Below, piece by piece: positions 1-10,882 of a DNA stretch of 64,000 nt. The notes beneath the pieces are model-generated. The model was not told the DNA's origin, did not search any database, and saw only the letters and a program-made list of their open reading frames with translations. Position 1 is the first letter of the stretch, and each line of letters starts with the position of its first letter. The position numbers and the translations under genes are program-made. The stretch is from Lichenostomus cassidix. Taxonomy: Eukaryota; Chordata; Aves; Passeriformes; Meliphagidae. Location of the stretch: assembly GCA_008360975.2 (NCBI GenBank), contig CM039189.1:6514056-6578055 (forward strand). The letters are read 5' to 3'.

Positions 1-3000
1 CATGTTAACTGTTACATTTCTGCCTGAAATCTGGGGTTTTTAAAACTAGAAAATTATTTGCAATTGGAAAATGACCACTTGGAGGAAATTTCCACAGTGG
101 AAATTTCCCAACTGATGAGAGATACCTGTGAATCAGAAGTTAACATCTGCGATCTGTATGGCTGCAGACCTTGACAGGAATCTCAGAGTACAGGAAAGTG
201 AACAGAGCATTCTGGATTTGTCATTTCTAATACTCATCAACTTGTTTTCTGTGTGCTATGAAAGTACAGAAACCAATAACCTGAATGAATCATAAATGTC
301 TGGGGTGGGTGTGTTGGTATTTTTGTATGGGGGATGCTCCTTTAGTTTGCTTTCCTTTCATTTTCTTCTGGTAAAGAATTCCAAGTTTGCACTAAAAACT
401 GGGCTTTACAAACATATCTGAGTAGAGAAAGTGAAGGAGTGGATACAAATGGCAAGAAAATAGTAGCCTGGAGTGAAATGTGTGACTGTGCCTGAGACCT
501 CTCGATACTAAAATTAAAGAAGGAAATAAATTACATGTTGACTGCATGTTCTTCCATATAGAAAAGTAACAGTCAGCTTAACCATAACCAGGGATAGAAA
601 ACTGTATTTTGGTTCTTAGCAGCTGCTGCACAACAGAACACAGTGTTTGCATTCACAGTACTGCCACTGTGTGGTTTCCCCTGAAATTCTGCAGGTAAGG
701 AAAGCTGTTCTCTAGCAAATTATCAAGACACTCAAAGCAGCCTGTAGATGTGACAAGGAGAGCGATGGCAGTGAAAATGGCATGGTGCATTTCCAAAGGT
801 TTGCTTTGTTTTGTCTGTGGTTTTAATTTCAGTTTGCCTTTCTTGAAGGAGGGATTTCATGATTGAAGAGTTTCTGCCCTCCAAATACAGGCTTTCAGCA
901 CAACCTGGCATTTCAATACCTTAGCATTTACAGTTGAAACTGATGGTTTCCTTTTGTTCTTTGTTTCAAAGGTTGGTACACAATTTTAGGTTCAAACCAA
1001 ACTTGTTATTAGAGTTTCTTTTTAGGATTTTAGTTCTTGGAAAGTACAGTGCAATGAAATAAAGATATCCACTGACAGAATCTTGTTCTAACATAAATAA
1101 AAGCTGTTTGTAGCTTTAATTTAACACATAATTAATAAAATCTATTTCTCTTGAAGCTACCAAAAATGTGAATTAATGTTTAGAAAACCTTCTGGTAAGC
1201 GGAGCTGAGATACTTTATAGCAGATGCACAACATTTACAAGTATCACTAATATGATCTGCCTGACAGCATGAGCCACACGCATGAGAACTTAATGGTCAC
1301 TAATGCCTCAATAAAAACTATTTATTGGGATATATTTTTTAAGATACACCTTTAAGTAAAGATAAACTTGATATTTTGAGTCCCAGTTTCAAAATATGCT
1401 TCTGTACTCATTTTTCATGTTTGTATCTTAACATTTTTACTTTGGGAGGGAATTAGAAACAACTTAAAATATCATAAAACACTCTGACCCTAAGTGATAC
1501 AATGCAGATATTGAAGTAAAACTTAAAAAAATATAATTTAGGTAAATTTTATTAAAATATAGATACATAAAAATATACTTTGTTACTGTTCTAGTGGTAA
1601 CTGGTACTTGAATCTTGAGAGTTTTTGAACAGTACTCATTTTTTACCTTCACTTTCTGCAAGATTCTGCTGGATATCTTCCTTCTAAGTTTCAAATTACA
1701 CAGCTGTGGTTTGAAATAATTTTCAGTTACTCTTTTTTTTTCTATCTATAAAACTGCAACTTAGTAAAATTTCTGTTAATTTTTTTTGCTGTATCTAATT
1801 GTGACTATATATCCCAGAGTCAGAAAATCTGGAAACCAATAACGAACTGCAGTATCTCTGACATTGTTTGACTTCTCTCCTGCTCCTGTTTCATATTGGA
1901 TTTCCTTGAATGTGAGATGTGATCTGCAGAAAGCTCTGCCTTGAAAACAAGTATGTTACAGCTGTGAAAATTCAGTAGCATTCAGAAGCTGATCATGGAT
2001 TCAGCCACACCATAATAACAATAAAATAATTGTGAAGCTTTTTATGCAAAGGAGGAAACTTTTTAGTTAGTAAAGATGACATCTATAAGAAGTAGAGAAT
2101 GTAAAAAAAAATGTTTCTTTAAATCATGGCCCCAGGCATGGGTTGCATAACTGGGCTGAAGGTGCTCCCCAGTCCAAGAGCTAAAATCTGCCTTGAATGT
2201 GGATATAGAGGAAAACAATTGCCTTGGATGGATAAATTGAAAGTCAGCTGAGGTGGAAGGACAGCTTTAAAAGTAACTCATAGTGACTTGATAGGTTTGG
2301 AGGAGTTAGGGTAGTTCTGGTTAAGTTTTTGGCATTGTAGAGTGTGAGAAAAACTGATTTTGGAAATTCAGCCAACAAAACCAAAGTGGCTGTAATGTTT
2401 TGCTGTTTTCTGCTCACAGCTCCAACCCAAGATAGAAGATTTAACTTGTGTTTATTATCACACTTTACAGGAGGAGAGATAAATGCAAAAGATAATAGAT
2501 TTATTTTTCAAGGTCATTGTAAGGATCAGCTTAAGAGCAACCTCAGATTTTTTTCCATTTTGTTTGTTTCTCAGTTCAGTGATCTGCAAGCAGTAAAAAT
2601 TTAGTACCAAATTTATTATGTTATACTGTTACATTATTACCTTAAAATTTCATGCCATACATAGATGGCTGTAAGCAGTCCAACTTGGGTTTTGGGGCTT
2701 ACTTATTTTGATTTTTTTTTTTACCAGAGATTTATTTGTTTAACCTCCTAGGAAAAGCTTGAAAGTTCCTAGGATTTCAGTCTTCAGAAAGGGATTTGCT
2801 CTTTTTTTCAGAAGCATATTGCTGGTCCTAGGAGATTTAGCACTCCTTGTTAGCAATAAAGGAATATTTATATTCACTTATTATAATCTGAGAGCTGGAA
2901 TTTTCCTCTCACAATATTTACAGAAAAGTTATCTCTTGCTCGATTACTGAAAAAGAAATCACCGTTTGCTACCTCAGAATACCTTTTTTTTTTTAAAATG

Positions 3001-4808
3001 TTTTAAAGCTGCCTAAAAATACACCCAGACACTCCAAACAAAGCAACAGAAAGGCTTCCCATAAGTTGCAGAACAATTAAACTCAGTGCTCCCTTCTAAA
3101 TAAACCATGTGCTGGGTCAGGAGAGCCAGCAAGAGCAGCCTCTTTAGAGGCACTGTTTGAAAAATGTTCTGCTGGAGCCTTGCACAGGTTTGGAAGTTTG
3201 TCTCAGGTTTAACTGCCTCAAAAAAACCTGCATGTGGTTTTAAATTTAGTTTTAAGAAGTTTTTCCAACTAAGTTTGAACTGCTGAAATGAAGGTTCGTA
3301 ACACGAAGGTTGTCATACCCTTTGTGGAAATGGTGCCCTTATAATGTGGCATATTAAATATTTAACATAGTTTGCAGCAGATAAAAAGCAATTTTGTTTA
3401 ATTTTTCCTAAATATTAATGCTATCATGCACCTTAAGCCTTTCATTATAATAAAAATTTGTTCAAGCTCATTCTTATTAAACATTTTCTAAATTATAATG
3501 ATATGGATGTTTTTCTTCTGATCCTAATAAGTAATAAGGGTAAAATGCCATTGTAAAGAAAAAGAGGTGAGAGCTGGGAGGGGAGCCTTCACTGGTATAT
3601 TGGGAAGAATTACAGGCTGGAGAAATAACTTTATTATTTTACCCAAGGATACCAAAGACAATGCCTGTCTCTCAAGTAATCCATCTCAAAGTTTTGGGTC
3701 AGTTGCCAAGGAATGAAATGGAATACCTGCAAAACACTCAGTGAAATGACCTGAAAAATATTTTATAAAGAGGTTGCCAGTCACTTCTGAGTGAGGACCA
3801 TTCTTCCATCTCTATCTCTGAACTGCAGAAAAAAAAAATAAAATTCTTGAACTGGAGGTAGTTTCAAATCAACTTTTCTCTGCATCCCAGAATAAAAATG
3901 TAGTCAGCAATTATTTATAATGCTAATTAAAGACCTGTTCTAACAGGGTTACTGGAGGCTGAAAGCTCTTGATATGACAGCAAATGTTTTCCATAACCAC
4001 CCATCTGCATTCAGAGACAGCATAAAAGTATGGAAGGGGTAGGAACAATGAAAAAAAACCCAAACCCAATTTTAAGGAGATACTGTTTAGAATTTGAATA
4101 TATTTAGGTGATATTATACTTAGTCCAAGAAGACTGATGTGGTTTCACTAATTGCAGTAAAACTACAGCTGACAACAAGGGAGACTGTTACCTATTTTTA
4201 TACTGGGTCCAATATCTCTGGGTCGTTAATTTTTTTGTTTTTTTTGTTTATTCTTGTTTTCTTTCTTTCACTCATCAAATTCTCATTTATGCACACTCAC
4301 AAATGGAAATTCGTACACTTGCTTTAAAACTATATTTTTATTATTATGCAGCTTTTCTCTCCTCGTGGAATGACTTTTTAATTTTCAATGTCCGCAGCTT
4401 TTCAGTTGCACAGAAAAAATATTGCTAATTTGTTTGTGTACAAGGAACTTTATTGCTTTTGTGGTAGATGCACTTTTTTAAAAAATAAATTGTTTCTTTT
4501 AAAGAGTAAGCTGCTTAAAACAGTCTTTGCATAATTCTTGAGTCTGCTGAATCTCATGTTAGTTGATTTTGTGAGCCAATATTACTCATGGATAGAATAA
4601 TTATAGAGATATTTCTGTTGAGAAAGTAAAGAATGAACTGGAAGATAAAGAACCGAGTGTGGTGGCTGTGGGGTTTGTGAGCAATATAGCTCAGTTTTCA
4701 TATCAGTGTAAATCTGGAGAGACCTCTGGATTTAGTCTAAAAATGGAGTCATTTTTAGATTTAAGTCAGTGTAAGCTAGGCTCCTTACCTTTTCTTCATT
4801 ATATTGTA
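1..4808. other. Unique AT-rich noncoding DNA, no gene seen
   Basis: No recognisable exon, repeat family or RNA gene was found. The few open frames are at most 86 codons, scattered on both strands, and resemble no family I know. Local AT-rich patches include a TAATTA core at 1129-1134 inside a run of A/T sequence, and several short A or T tracts. The stretch is most simply intergenic or intronic DNA. Confidence 0.6.
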
Positions 4809-4809
4809 G

Positions 4810-5053
4810 GATTTTGTGGTCTCAGGTGAAACATTTGCTTCATTTTGAAAGTTTGATTGAAGTCAAAGTTGAGCACATTTTTAAGTGCCTTGGTGGATGT
4901 AGACTTCTCCTCCCAAATGCCAGCAATGCCCCGGTGGGTGAGATCAGCACCATGTGTGAAGAGCAGCTGGCTGAGGTCAGTCTGAAGGCAGAGGGAGATG
5001 GGATTGTAGCTAAAGCCAAACACACCAAGAACAGGAAAGCTCTTTTACTTTAG
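4810..5053 (+). other. Weak candidate exon with an 80-codon open frame, unidentified
   Basis: A pyrimidine-rich stretch ending in TAG at 4807-4809 looks like a good splice acceptor. Directly after it, one plus-strand frame stays open from 4811 to a TAG at 5051-5053, giving about 80 codons. Possible splice donors lie inside it, for example GAG followed by GTCAGT near 4975. The predicted peptide (middle part HIFKCLGGCRLLLPNASNAP) resembles no family I recognise and has no clear domain. Two antisense frames are also open here, so the frame may be chance, an exon of a long noncoding RNA, or a decayed repeat. There is no ATG near its beginning. Confidence 0.12.
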
Positions 5054-8000
5054 AACAAGGTTCTGGATCATGGGCTGCTTGTGAAAAATTCTGGTAGTAT
5101 ATAAAAACCCTCTCAACTCACTTCCTTTGCTGGACAGCTAAGACAAAACTATTCTCTTCTCCAGTTGCATTCCTGCCAAGATATGTTGTGAGTACAACTG
5201 CAGCTTCTCTGCAGCCTTACCTGCTACTGAAGAGACTGTTGTGTTGACTTCCTGGTGTCCTTGCAAAACACAGGGAAGTTCCAGGTTTAGTCTTACAGGC
5301 TGAAAAGCACTGATATGTCTTAAAAGCTGCCATGTATCTTGGCCCAGAATAACAAACAGAGACAGACTTGGTCATGAGTAGTGAAGTTCAAGCTGGAAAA
5401 AGACAGATCCTCAGCAGAGTTTGAATTTTGATCACTTTTGCTGGAACAGATTAGATGAGTGAGGAATCATACTATCCTCCATAAAGCAATGGAAAACTTC
5501 TGTCAGCAATTGTGCTGAAAATCAGAAATAAATAAGAAGAGAGAAAAACATAAAGTAAAAAGAAGATATTTGTAATAGTAGGAGAAGCTCTAAGAGAAGG
5601 AAATACCCTAACAAATCATCACTCCTAACAGAAACATGATGCAAACCAGAACACCTGCCTCTGTGAAATTGTATATGTATTATATGGGATCCACTGCAGT
5701 CTCTCATGAGGGATAGCCATATTCTCTCTGAAATCAAGAGGGAGAGTGTCTTTTTCTGAGCTCTGAAAAAAAAGAACAACTTCTATGTCCTGAACCTAAT
5801 TGGAAAATGCAAAGGGCAACTTGAAGTACCTATCCATGAAGTTTGTAAAAGTAATTACCTTGTATCAGAGATAGTAAGGAGTTCCTCAGTCATGCTTGGG
5901 ACTTGGAAATGGTATATTATCAAGCCCACTTAATGAGACATCCCCAGAATTCCCATGCTGTGTTTCTTTCTTACTGTAAGTCCTCGAAATAAAAATTCTC
6001 GGCAATCAGATATATTGTCCTGAATAGTCTTGCAAGAGAAATGGTAGAGGTCTTGCCATGTAGATGATTTAATGAAACACTGGAGAGTGGGATGTAAGGA
6101 GGAATCCTGCAAGGACATTAAGAGAAACTCCCACACTTTTAATCTTTGTCCACATGTATTTTCTCTCCAGCCATTTAGATTTACACTCTGCATTGTTTGA
6201 ATACTCTGCTCAGTTCCAAAGCCATGCACTCTTTGTCTGTGAGTGTAGGAGATGATTAGCCACAATAATTAGCTCACTTTTTTAGTCAAATCAGAAGGGA
6301 ATGACTTCAAGTAAAATCTGAAAATGATCATGGGAGCTGTGTCTGAAGAAAGCTGCCATGTCATATCAGCAAAGCTAAATCTGCATGTCTGAAATCAATG
6401 GATGCTTCGGCCAACATTTCAGTGAGTGTAACATTCCTGGAATATAAATGCTGGGATTTTTTGCAGGGCCTAATATTCCATACTGTATTTTTTTAAAAAA
6501 AAGAAAGATGGGAAGGACCATATTTTGTGTATCACAGTAGAGACAGACAAGTAAACAGACATACAACCTATTTTCTTCAAGGAAAGTGAAGATTTAAGAC
6601 TAAAGGTGAAATAAAGTTTTTCTTTTTTAAATGGAATAACTAAATAGTTATGGTACATTCTTTTTTTTGGCACTAATAGATGAACCTCCATACAAGAGGT
6701 TGAATCTGGTAAATCTCAGTGGTTTCCAACTGTCAGAATGTACCTGGCAAGCTTAGAGGAGAAAAATGATAGTAAAGGGGAAGGAATAAGTCGACATTAA
6801 TGTTACAGGCCCACATACTAACTTGGCTTGAAGGAGATATGGAAATTGAAGTCTAAAATATCTCTCAATATCGTTAGAGGAGACAGATTTTTAATGTTTT
6901 TCGAATAAAAAAGGTTCTTTCAGTTCATGAAGATCTATAAAAGTGTAACTGTACCCTGCATGTACTCGAAACGTTAATTTCGCCAACCTTTCCATGGAAT
7001 GCTTGAATGCCTCTTATATGTGTGTCTTTCTTCACAAATATCAAGTTTAAAGGAAATTTTCTTGAACCTGTGAAGATTTCCTGAGTTGCAGAAAAACAGG
7101 TTGTTACGAAACCTGCAGCTCTGTACATGAAAAATATTGAAGTTCTATTTTAAGTATTACTTGGCATATCAAAAACTTTGCGCTGGTAATTGCATTGTCA
7201 ATCATGTAGTGTCCCATTGCTAAAGAAATAGGTTCAAATCCAGCCATTCTTTATTTTCCAATGGATAAAAAAATTGAATTTTGTAATGAGAAAATAATAC
7301 AAATGATTCCCTTCAAGAATTACACAGCCCTATATTGCACAACAAAATTATCATAAGCAACAGTTAGATCATGAATTATGCTTGAAATATCTGCATTTTC
7401 CAGCTTCCTGCAGTCTTTTTTTAAAACACTTTGAGCTACGCTAATGCCCGCTGCATATTACTTGAAACCTGCAGAAGGTTTGTAGTTGGTACAAGTTGAT
7501 GTGCTGTTGATCTCTGTTTGCAGACTGTTTAATGTTAAAAGTTCTGCTGAAACTGTCAGTAGAAAGGCTATGAATAATTTCAAAGACCCTCCCAGTCTTA
7601 TCTGTTCTCTTGCTTCCAGCATGCTGCATTTAAAGAAACTAAAATAACTTGTAGGTGCTGCCTGGCTGCTGGGAAAGTGACTTGGAAGCAGTTTCACCAC
7701 AGCTACGTAAGACTGAGATGGTGCCTGCACTGCTGCAACAATTACCACTCATTCCTAGTTTTTACCAGACCGGGTGGAAAAAATATTCAGTGTGTATGAA
7801 TGAAAATGCAAGCACAGCCCTTGGATCATTGATGAGATCCAACCCTTCTTGCTGGGGCCTAGAGGATTTGTAGGATTGCTAATTCCTGCAGGGTGTGTTT
7901 GCATGTGCTTCTGTGTATGATGCATATGGATGCTGTTCTAAAAAGTCTGATCCTTTTTGGAGCTTGTAAAAGCCATTTTTTAAAGGAAGTTTTGAAATAC

Positions 8001-8189
8001 CAGTTGATCTCTCGTTTCCCAGTATCTTGCAAAAATCCTTATGCTTTTAATAATCTGGTCTCATCTAAGCTTGAAATAGATGACAGATTTTTTCTGTTGT
8101 TGATGAGAGTCTAGCAAGAAACAGGAGAGTGATGATTAGGATTCAATATTTCCCATAGCCACCCATTTCATATCTGGTATTCAAAACTG
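5054..8189. other. Unique AT-rich noncoding DNA, no gene seen
   Basis: Nothing in this stretch could be assigned to a gene or a known repeat. A minus-strand frame of 111 codons at 5930-6265 is the longest, but it lacks any recognisable domain, and its flanks show no splice sites or promoter I would trust. Confidence 0.55.
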
Positions 8190-8430
8190 TGAGGGGTTTT
8201 TTTGTGATTTTGGTGGTGGTTTCTCTGTGGTTTTGTTTTTGTGGGGGTTTTTGTGGGTTTTTTTGTTTGTTTTGTTTTTGTTTTCTTTTTTTTTTTTTTT
8301 TTGGTTGGTTTTTTTAGGTGTGGTTTTTTTGGTAATTTTTAGGTTTTTGTTTTGTTTTTCATTTTTGTTTATTTTGGGGGTGGGGGTTTTTTCTATTTCT
8401 CGGGGTTTTTATATATTTTTTTTTATTATT
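8190..8430. repeat. T/G-only low-complexity tract
   Basis: For about 240 bases the plus strand is almost entirely T and G, with only a handful of A and C. It contains a T run near 8288-8302 and G runs at 8243-8247, 8255-8257, 8376-8380, 8382-8386 and 8402-8405. There is no fixed repeat unit; the tract looks like a degenerate mix of GTTT and GGTTTT motifs. It encodes a meaningless F/L/V-rich open frame. Such tracts grow by slippage and can form unusual structures on the G-bearing strand. No function is implied. Confidence 0.85.
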
Positions 8431-9974
8431 CCTTCTCTGAAATCACTTTGTTGGGGAATGTCTTACTCAATGGAAGACTTCAAATAAAAAAAAGTCAAAA
8501 CCATGTTTGGGCAAATATTTTAGAAAGCTCTTGGGGATTTTAGGTAATAGTTCAGTAAGAAAGAAGAAAGCAAAGAACCAGTATTAAGGTGTACTTCTTC
8601 CTTTTCAGTGAAAGGGTGGTGCAATAAAGGTGATCTACTGTTGTAGACTCTCTACTTCTGGTACTTATTATGGTACCATGGCAACATCAGAATTAGACAG
8701 GGAAAATGGGGTAAGCAGCTTGGTAGAACATAATCAAGAGGACACAAACAATGTGTTACAGGGAATCTATAGAAGAAATTATTAACAAATATTGTAGGGT
8801 TCTGGGAAGGAACATTGTTCTTCAGGGAACAGCTCGAATAGGGGATGTGTCTGTAGGAAATGTGGAAGCTCTTGAAAGAACATATTGTCTAGGATGGTAA
8901 GAAGAGTGGGGAACAGGACAGTCTGCTACTACACAGGGGTGGTGGCATTCTAGGCTGGGAAGAGGTAGAGACCAGTTAGCTTTTGGAATCTGTGAAAGGT
9001 GTGATTTCTTCTGGATACAGAGAAACAAGAGTTCACTATTGCTCTGCCTGTGTGCTCAATCAGCAGTATCATAATTAGGTCCCTTTCAGTGCTTTTTGTG
9101 TCTGTCTGAAGGCAGAGTGTAGGCTTGTGTGATGTAAGTGTTGTTTGGGGTAATTAGCTGTCCAGCTCGACTCTGCAGTCCCCACAGCAGGCAGTGGCAG
9201 TCAGTGACATTGGTGGATTCCTGCACAGGTAGTGTGGCTTTGACAGACTGTAATTGCGAGGGATAAAACTACAGAACATGGAATATATGGTCCCAAATCA
9301 AAAACATCTGATGATCCCAGTGCCTCAGGTCAATATCCCTGGTTGGGAATTCAGCCGTCCCAGATTATAAACTTGGGATCATGGGAAATGAAATTAATGT
9401 AAAATCGTGGGTATGATTGCATGGGAGACATTAAATAATGAATATCGCAGCAGACTGTTGTGTTTTCATTGTTGACTGCTTTTGTTTCTCACAGGAGGTG
9501 TTTATGCACATTGTTTCAAAGGGTTTGTGTACACATTGTGAATTTACTACAACAACGTTGTTGATTTTTGTTCCCCAGCTGCTATGGGTAACATGGGTAT
9601 CTTTGTACCACCTGTGCAGCAGGCGGTCCTTCCTTCAAGTGATTGCAGATTACAAGTTTGGATGTTATCAAATTAACCTTATGAACTGCTTTGGTTACTC
9701 TCGAATCAACCTTTTGACCCGCATGTCAAAATTGTTGCAGCTGAACGTGTATGAGCATGTGAGGATTAAGGTGTTGGGAATGCTATCCTACCATTTAATC
9801 TCAAGGCCAGCCTGGAAGACATTGCTTATGAAATTGATTGATCTTTCTGTTGTGAGGAAATGATAAGGTTGTGAGACACAGACAGCATAAAAAACTGTTT
9901 TGTGCAGAGCAAATATGTTAGGTGCAGTGCCCACTCTTACCCTGGTGATTGCATTGCTGATGTGACAGATTGAG
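8431..9974. other. Noncoding DNA upstream of a CR1 fragment, no gene seen
   Basis: No gene or family was recognised. A plus-strand frame of 141 codons at 9438-9863 has no identifiable domain and lies next to the CR1 fragment at 9975. It may include unrecognisably decayed repeat sequence, but I cannot show that. Confidence 0.45.
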
Positions 9975-10420
9975 GGACAAGATTGCAGGAGCTCCATCCA
10001 TCCAGGGCCGTGGGAGCAGATGGGCAGCATCCAAAGTGCTCTGAGGGCTGGCTGATGTCCTGGGCCACTGTCCATTGCCTTGGAATGGAAGTGGAAACAG
10101 GGAGACTCTTGTTGACTGGAGAAAGCAAATGTTCCCATCTTCAAAATGGCCAGGAGGTCTATGTGGGAAAGCATGGGGCAGATGAACTCACTTTGAGCCC
10201 TGGGAAAATTGTAGAGCAGGTTCTCTTGGAAGATATCTCTGGGCCTGTGAAGGAATCAACCTGATTGCCTTCTAAGATAGGATAAATGGATTTTTGGGTG
10301 ATGGCAAAATGGTTATTTACCTCAACTTTAACAAGGCTTTTGATATGTCCCTTGAGGATATGTTTGCAAATTTTGTTGGTCTGAGTGCATGGACAATTAA
10401 ACAGTCTTCAGGTATCAGCT
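9975..10420 (+). mobile_element. CR1 LINE fragment, decayed reverse transcriptase region
   Basis: This is a broken piece of the second open frame of a CR1 non-LTR retrotransposon. The frame beginning at 9983 contains a stretch reading SPGKIVEQVLLEDISG, which matches the region of CR1 reverse transcriptase just before the catalytic core. Further on, in another frame, 10309-10344 reads MVIYLNFNKAFD, the degenerate motif A of the polymerase (usual form LDFSKAFD, ending in the first catalytic Asp). Between them a block of roughly 20 codons is missing, the frame shifts, and an in-frame TAA occurs near 10273. The sequence diverges beyond recognition after about 10420. The element is therefore long dead. 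The 5-prime limit is approximate. Assignment rests on remembered family features, not an alignment. Confidence 0.75.
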
Positions 10421-10862
10421 CAGGTATCTAAATGTAGAAAGAGACTCCCAAAATATCTAAGGGAATTCAGTTAATAGTCTTCAGAGAATAACTCAAAATT
10501 ATTCAGAATGTTTTCAAGTGATAAAGTCAACTACTGTTTGCAAGGCTGCAAAGCATAAACAGTACTTGAATCTTATTTATTAGGAAGGCCATACAATTTC
10601 TTTTTTTACACACAGAATTCAAGCCAACAGAATATAATGAAAACTATGCATTAAAACTACAGTAACTGTATTTGTTTAATACAAAAATCATAACATTTCA
10701 ACTTCTACTTGTTATCTCTCTTTATTAATAAATAATTACTGCTTTTGTTGTTCATTTTTGGTATTCCAGCCTAGGAACTGGGAGGGCTAAAGGAGAAGGA
10801 ACATGTGCTGTCGTCCTCAAGGACAGAGGAAGGTGACAGGCATTGAGGGTCTGGGCAGGTTT

Positions 10863-10882
10863 CCTCCCTCCCTCCCTCCCTC
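10863..10882. repeat. (CCTC)5 microsatellite
   Basis: Five perfect tandem copies of CCTC make a pyrimidine-only tract on the plus strand. It is short and perfect, with no gene nearby to suggest a role. Confidence 0.9.

Noticed and set aside
8227..8543. Open frames encoding an extremely Phe/Leu/Val-rich peptide, superficially membrane-like
   Set aside because: The composition is forced by the T/G-only low-complexity tract; it is not a transmembrane protein.
9438..9863. Plus-strand frame of 141 codons with some hydrophobic stretches
   Set aside because: No family resemblance and no promoter or splice sites I would trust; it abuts a dead CR1 fragment.
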